From Micromonospora narathiwatensis (lineage in GTDB: Bacteria > Actinomycetota > Actinomycetes > Mycobacteriales > Micromonosporaceae), in assembly GCF_900089605.1 (NCBI RefSeq), contig NZ_LT594324.1:2170001-2234000 (forward strand): DNA of 64,000 bases, read 5' to 3'. Of the stretch, positions 61,132 to 64,000 are shown piece after piece. Position numbers and translations under genes: made by a program. The notes under the pieces are model-generated. The model did no database searches. It had not been told where the DNA came from and was given only the letters and a program-made list of their open reading frames with translations. Position 1 is the first letter of the stretch. Each line of letters starts with the position of its first letter.

Positions 61132-62226
61132 TCACTGGACTTCGCAGGGGGAGCCGTCGACCGTGCACCCCTCGGGCGCCTTGGTGAACGTGTCCCGCAC
61201 GTCGAACCGGAACGTCGTCGACCCCTGGGCCGGCACGGCCTTTCCGGTGAAGGTGACGACCTGCCCGTCCTGCCGCCACTCGGCCCCGTTCACGTTGTTG
61301 ATCGTGGCCCCCGCGGCCAGCGTCACGGCCACCACCCAGTCCCGCTTCTCCGCGTCGCCCGCGTTGCTCATCTTCACCTCGCCCCGGTAGCCGAACAGCC
61401 GGTCGGAGACGGTCTGGTAACGGGCGGTCAGCAGGGCGACGGGTGTGGGGCTCGTGCTGGGCGACTGGGTCGGGGCTGTGGTGCTCAGGGTCGGCGACGG
61501 TGACGGCGACGGTGACGGTGAGGCGGTGGCACTGCTCCGGGCCGCGGTCGGCGCGGTCCGCGACGGGGCGCCCAGGGGGGCGGAGCTGGTGCTGCTCGGC
61601 TGCAGCAGCGGCGTCGACTGCGGCGTGGCCTCGGGGATCCGCGGTGCCGGTCGGGTGAGCCACACCGCCGCCCCGCCGGCCAGGACGAGGAACGCCAGCC
61701 CGCCACCGATCACCCCGGCCCGGCGGCGGCCGGCCCGGGTACGGACGTCGCCGATCAGGCGTACCACGGGCAGTTCGGCGGTCAACCCGCCCTCGGCGCG
61801 GCGCAGGTCGACGCGCTGGAACGCCAGCCAGTCGAGGATCGCCGGCAGCCGCACGGTCACCGCCTGCTGGTGATGCTCCGACCGGCGGGCGTGCCGTTCG
61901 GCGTCCCACTCGCCGTCGACCAGCACCTCCTGCACGGACAGTCGGCAGCCGTGGCCGGCGGGGACGATCTGGCAGGTCAGCCGGGTACGTTGGGCGCCCT
62001 CCCGGCAGTCCAGCACGTACCGCTGCGGCGCCTGCCGCTCGACCACCGTCGCCTCGACGTCCGCGTCGAACCCGGGCAGCCCCGCCGTACGCAGCAGCAG
62101 CCGTTCCGGCTGCTCCGGCGGGGTGCTCTCGGCGAACCACTTGGCCAGCAGGGCGGGCTCCGTCAACGCCCGCCACACCGTCTCGGACGGGTGGAACAGG
62201 TCGACTTCGATGCCGATCTCGATCAC
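61132..62226 (-). CDS. SRPBCC-TM-CBM2 fusion membrane protein
   Basis: This 364-residue protein has three parts. Residues 1-150 form an SRPBCC/AHSA1-type lipid- or ligand-binding fold (MIEIGIEVDLFHPSETVWRA, then LAKWF and CRLSVQEVLV). A single transmembrane helix lies near 168-190 (VIGGGLAFLVLAGGAAVWLT). After a Ser/Thr/Pro linker (about 195-265) comes a family 2 carbohydrate-binding fold (ARYQTVSDRLFGYRGEV, then WVVAVTLAAG, AEWRQDGQVVTFTG and closing cysteines). The topology puts the SRPBCC domain inside and the CBM2 outside the cell. I know of no characterised example; it could sense or tether glucan at the surface. It is convergent with the GH87 operon. Confidence 0.83.
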   Translation of the reverse strand: MIEIGIEVDLFHPSETVWRALTEPALLAKWFAESTPPEQPERLLLRTAGLPGFDADVEATVVERQAPQRYVLDCREGAQRTRLTCQIVPAGHGCRLSVQEVLVDGEWDAERHARRSEHHQQAVTVRLPAILDWLAFQRVDLRRAEGGLTAELPVVRLIGDVRTRAGRRRAGVIGGGLAFLVLAGGAAVWLTRPAPRIPEATPQSTPLLQPSSTSSAPLGAPSRTAPTAARSSATASPSPSPSPSPTLSTTAPTQSPSTSPTPVALLTARYQTVSDRLFGYRGEVKMSNAGDAEKRDWVVAVTLAAGATINNVNGAEWRQDGQVVTFTGKAVPAQGSTTFRFDVRDTFTKAPEGCTVDGSPCEVQ

Positions 62227-62283
62227 GCGCAGACTCTACGGGTCGGGGTGCGTCGCCGTTCCGGACGGGATCCCACCGTCGCG

Positions 62284-63615
62284 CTACCCTGCCGGCCGCT
62301 CCGGATCGCCGTCGTGCCACCGGGCGCGCCAGGCGGCCTCGCTCGACTCGTGCCTGGTCCTCTCCTCGTACACCGCCCGGCGCAGGGCGTCGCGGGAGTC
62401 CGCGAACAGCACCACCTCGACCACGGCGAGTGCGACGCAGATGGCGGTCAGCAGGCTGAGCGCCGCGAGCGCCGGCAGTTGCCGACCGCCGAGAAGCCCG
62501 GCCGCGAGTACGAGGAGCACGCCCACCCGGGTCCACGTCACGGTCCGTAACGTGCGCAGTTGGAACGCCAGGTCGGCGGCCAGGTAGGTCATCACCCCGC
62601 CGAACAGCAGCGGTACTCCGGCCTCGCCGGCCGGCTCAGCCACCCCGCCCTCGGGCTCGGTGATCTCCCGCACCAGTTCCTCCGCGCCGATCGCGAACAG
62701 GATCACGCCGGCGATCATCGGCAGGTAGAGGTAGGCGTACGCGTCGCGGGCCATCGCCAGCCGTGGCACGCCCTGGGTGGCGTGCAGCGCGATCCGGGCG
62801 GCCGGGCCGATCATGTCGAAGTGTGCCCACCACAGCGCCGCCGTGAAGAGGATGCCCAGCATCGCCGCCACGATGGCCGGCCACGTCACCGGCTTGCCGA
62901 GCAGGTTGCCGCCGACGCCGATGGAGATGACCGACTCGCCCAGCGCGATGATGAGGATCAGGTCGTAGCGTTCGGTCCAGTGCTCGGCGGAGGTGACCTC
63001 CCAGCCCCGGGTGCCGGCCAGGAACCCGCTGGCGTACTGGACGACGACGACGGCGATCCAGAGCCCGTCCCGGAGCCACATCGCGTGCTCCGGAGCGGCG
63101 ATCCGCGTCGGCAGCACCTCCGCGATCAGCAGCAGGAGGGCCGTGATGACCACCTCGGGAAGCAGATGGAACAGCTGGCGGCGGGCGTGTGGCCGGTTCC
63201 GGGTGGCGTGCGAGTAGAGCACCAGATGGACGGCGCGGAACACCACGTAACTGGCCGTGACCAGGATCGGCAGGCCGGTGCCCCGCTGGCCGTCGCCGAA
63301 GGTCTGCGGCAGGGCCAGCGCGAAGGTGAACAGCGCGATCATGCCGATCACCATCAGCACCGGGACGAAGCCCTCGCCGAGCCGGAGCCGGGAGGCGACC
63401 ATGCTGTGCACCACCCAGCACCACCAGAGCACGGCGAGCACCAGCAGGGCGTGCAGCAGTTGCCGACCGCCCACGTTGGCGGCGGTGGCCCGGGTGATGA
63501 TGAAGAACGACACGACGAAGACGAGGTCGAAGAAGACCTCGAACTTGTCCACCCGGGCGGCCGGCGCGATCGGGATGGCCGGCCCCAGCCCCCCGCGTAT
63601 CCGGTCGCCGCCCAC
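62284..63615 (-). CDS. Low temperature requirement A (LtrA) family membrane protein
   Basis: This 443-residue integral membrane protein has about 12 helices. VDKFEVFFDLVFVVSFFIIT at the start and EHWTERYDLILIIALGESVI in the middle are the conserved acidic/aromatic motifs of the LtrA family; a second half with AYLYLPMIAGVILFAIGAEE follows. The function of the family is unknown (cold growth in Listeria for the name-giving member). I chose the GTG at 63615 because the preceding part of the frame is Arg/Pro-rich and untypical. It lies downstream of the acetyltransferase on the same strand. Confidence 0.88.
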   Translation of the reverse strand: MGGDRIRGGLGPAIPIAPAARVDKFEVFFDLVFVVSFFIITRATAANVGGRQLLHALLVLAVLWWCWVVHSMVASRLRLGEGFVPVLMVIGMIALFTFALALPQTFGDGQRGTGLPILVTASYVVFRAVHLVLYSHATRNRPHARRQLFHLLPEVVITALLLLIAEVLPTRIAAPEHAMWLRDGLWIAVVVVQYASGFLAGTRGWEVTSAEHWTERYDLILIIALGESVISIGVGGNLLGKPVTWPAIVAAMLGILFTAALWWAHFDMIGPAARIALHATQGVPRLAMARDAYAYLYLPMIAGVILFAIGAEELVREITEPEGGVAEPAGEAGVPLLFGGVMTYLAADLAFQLRTLRTVTWTRVGVLLVLAAGLLGGRQLPALAALSLLTAICVALAVVEVVLFADSRDALRRAVYEERTRHESSEAAWRARWHDGDPERPAG

Positions 63616-63683
63616 CGGACGAGTCTCCCAGCGCCGGGGCGGTCGCGGGCCGGAATCGGCGCACGCCCACCGGGGGCCGGACC

Positions 63684-64000
63684 TCACCCCTCCCGGTGGT
63701 CGGTCGGCCGGCCCAGGTAGGTGACGGGGCCCGGGTCGGGCACCGGGATCATCTGGAAGCCGAGCCGGTCGTAGAAGCCGCGCGCCCGCACGTTGGCGGT
63801 GACCATGCCGACGTGCAGGGCGGGCGCGCCGGCCGCGTGGGCCGCGGTCAGGAACGTCTCCAACAGCCGCCGGCCGTGGCCTTGGCCCTGGTGGCTGGGC
63901 AGCAGGTCGATGTGCAGGTGGGCGGGGTACGCCGCCAGCTCCGGCAGGAGCATCCGCTCCGGGTGGTGGTGCAGCGCGATCATCTCGTCGTCCGGGGTCC
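63684..64000 (-). CDS. GNAT-family N-acetyltransferase, N-terminus outside the window
   Basis: The C-terminal 105 residues or so of a GNAT acyltransferase are visible. The frame runs off the window edge upstream (TPDDEMIALHHHPERM), so the start is not here. AHLHIDLLPSHQGQGHGRRL contains the acetyl-CoA pyrophosphate loop (Q-x-x-G-x-G/A), and NVRARGFYDRLGFQMI is the motif B helix and strand. The substrate is not evident. It probably precedes the LtrA gene in a minus-strand unit. Confidence 0.87.
   Translation of the reverse strand, partial: TPDDEMIALHHHPERMLLPELAAYPAHLHIDLLPSHQGQGHGRRLLETFLTAAHAAGAPALHVGMVTANVRARGFYDRLGFQMIPVPDPGPVTYLGRPTDHREG

Noticed and set aside
61485..61530. GACGGT-type short tandem repeat near 61,495-61,520
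   Set aside because: It encodes the Ser/Pro linker of the SRPBCC-CBM2 protein and needs no separate explanation.
1..64000. tRNA, rRNA, insertion sequences, integrase/att sites
   Set aside because: I looked for cloverleaf arms, transposase motifs and terminal repeats and found none I could support; the pectate lyase scar shows no flanking mobile element.

Overview
The window is uniformly high-GC actinomycete DNA with GTG/TTG starts, an AfsR/SARP-type regulator, an F420-type oxidoreductase and a large modular NRPS/PKS operon. The gene content suggests Micromonosporaceae (Micromonospora-like); that assignment is an inference from style and content, not from a marker gene.

Region 1 (1-23,703, all + strand) is most of a hybrid NRPS/PKS cluster. 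Eight genes are stitched together by 1-11 nt stop/start overlaps: an unrecognised protein entering from outside the window; an A-T protein; a stand-alone ketosynthase with no AT and with Asn in place of the second catalytic His; a type II thioesterase fused to a LanB-like (tRNA-dependent dehydratase/ligase) domain; an A-T-C-T NRPS; a KS-AT-KR-DH-ACP PKS with KR before DH; a 1,965-residue C-(relic A)-T-TE-MFS-A protein whose TE has Cys as nucleophile and whose last A domain sits after a 12-helix exporter; and a threonine-synthase-like PLP enzyme. An alpha/beta hydrolase and a 958-residue SARP regulator follow on the opposite strand (23,751-28,047). The likely product is a short amino-acid/polyketide hybrid with one malonate-derived unsaturated unit. 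No structure can be assigned from sequence alone.

Region 2 (28,048-43,511) is ordinary chromosomal content: a DUF2690 secreted protein, two TetR regulators with clear palindromic operators, an F420/FMN-type oxidoreductase, a flavin monooxygenase, an ArsB/NhaD-type permease, a PP2C-like phosphatase, a VOC protein divergent from a WYL regulator, a methyltransferase, a secreted CBM2 protein, a secreted guanyl-RNase with a barstar-like inhibitor, an HD alarmone-hydrolase-like protein and a DedA protein.

Region 3 (43,512-61,068) is a polysaccharide-degradation island. It starts with a scar in which a truncated pectate lyase is joined to a frameshifted KDPG-aldolase fragment. It continues with an alpha-1,3-glucan/alpha-glucan locus: a GH87-type enzyme on the minus strand, a LacI regulator with a perfect 12-bp operator, an ABC sugar importer (binding protein plus two permeases, no ATPase), a GH13 alpha-glucosidase and two further large multidomain GH87-type enzymes. 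The secreted enzymes would cut the glucan outside the cell, the importer would take up oligosaccharides and the GH13 enzyme would hydrolyse them inside.

Region 4 (61,069-64,000) holds an unusual SRPBCC-TM-CBM2 membrane protein, an LtrA protein and a partial GNAT acetyltransferase.
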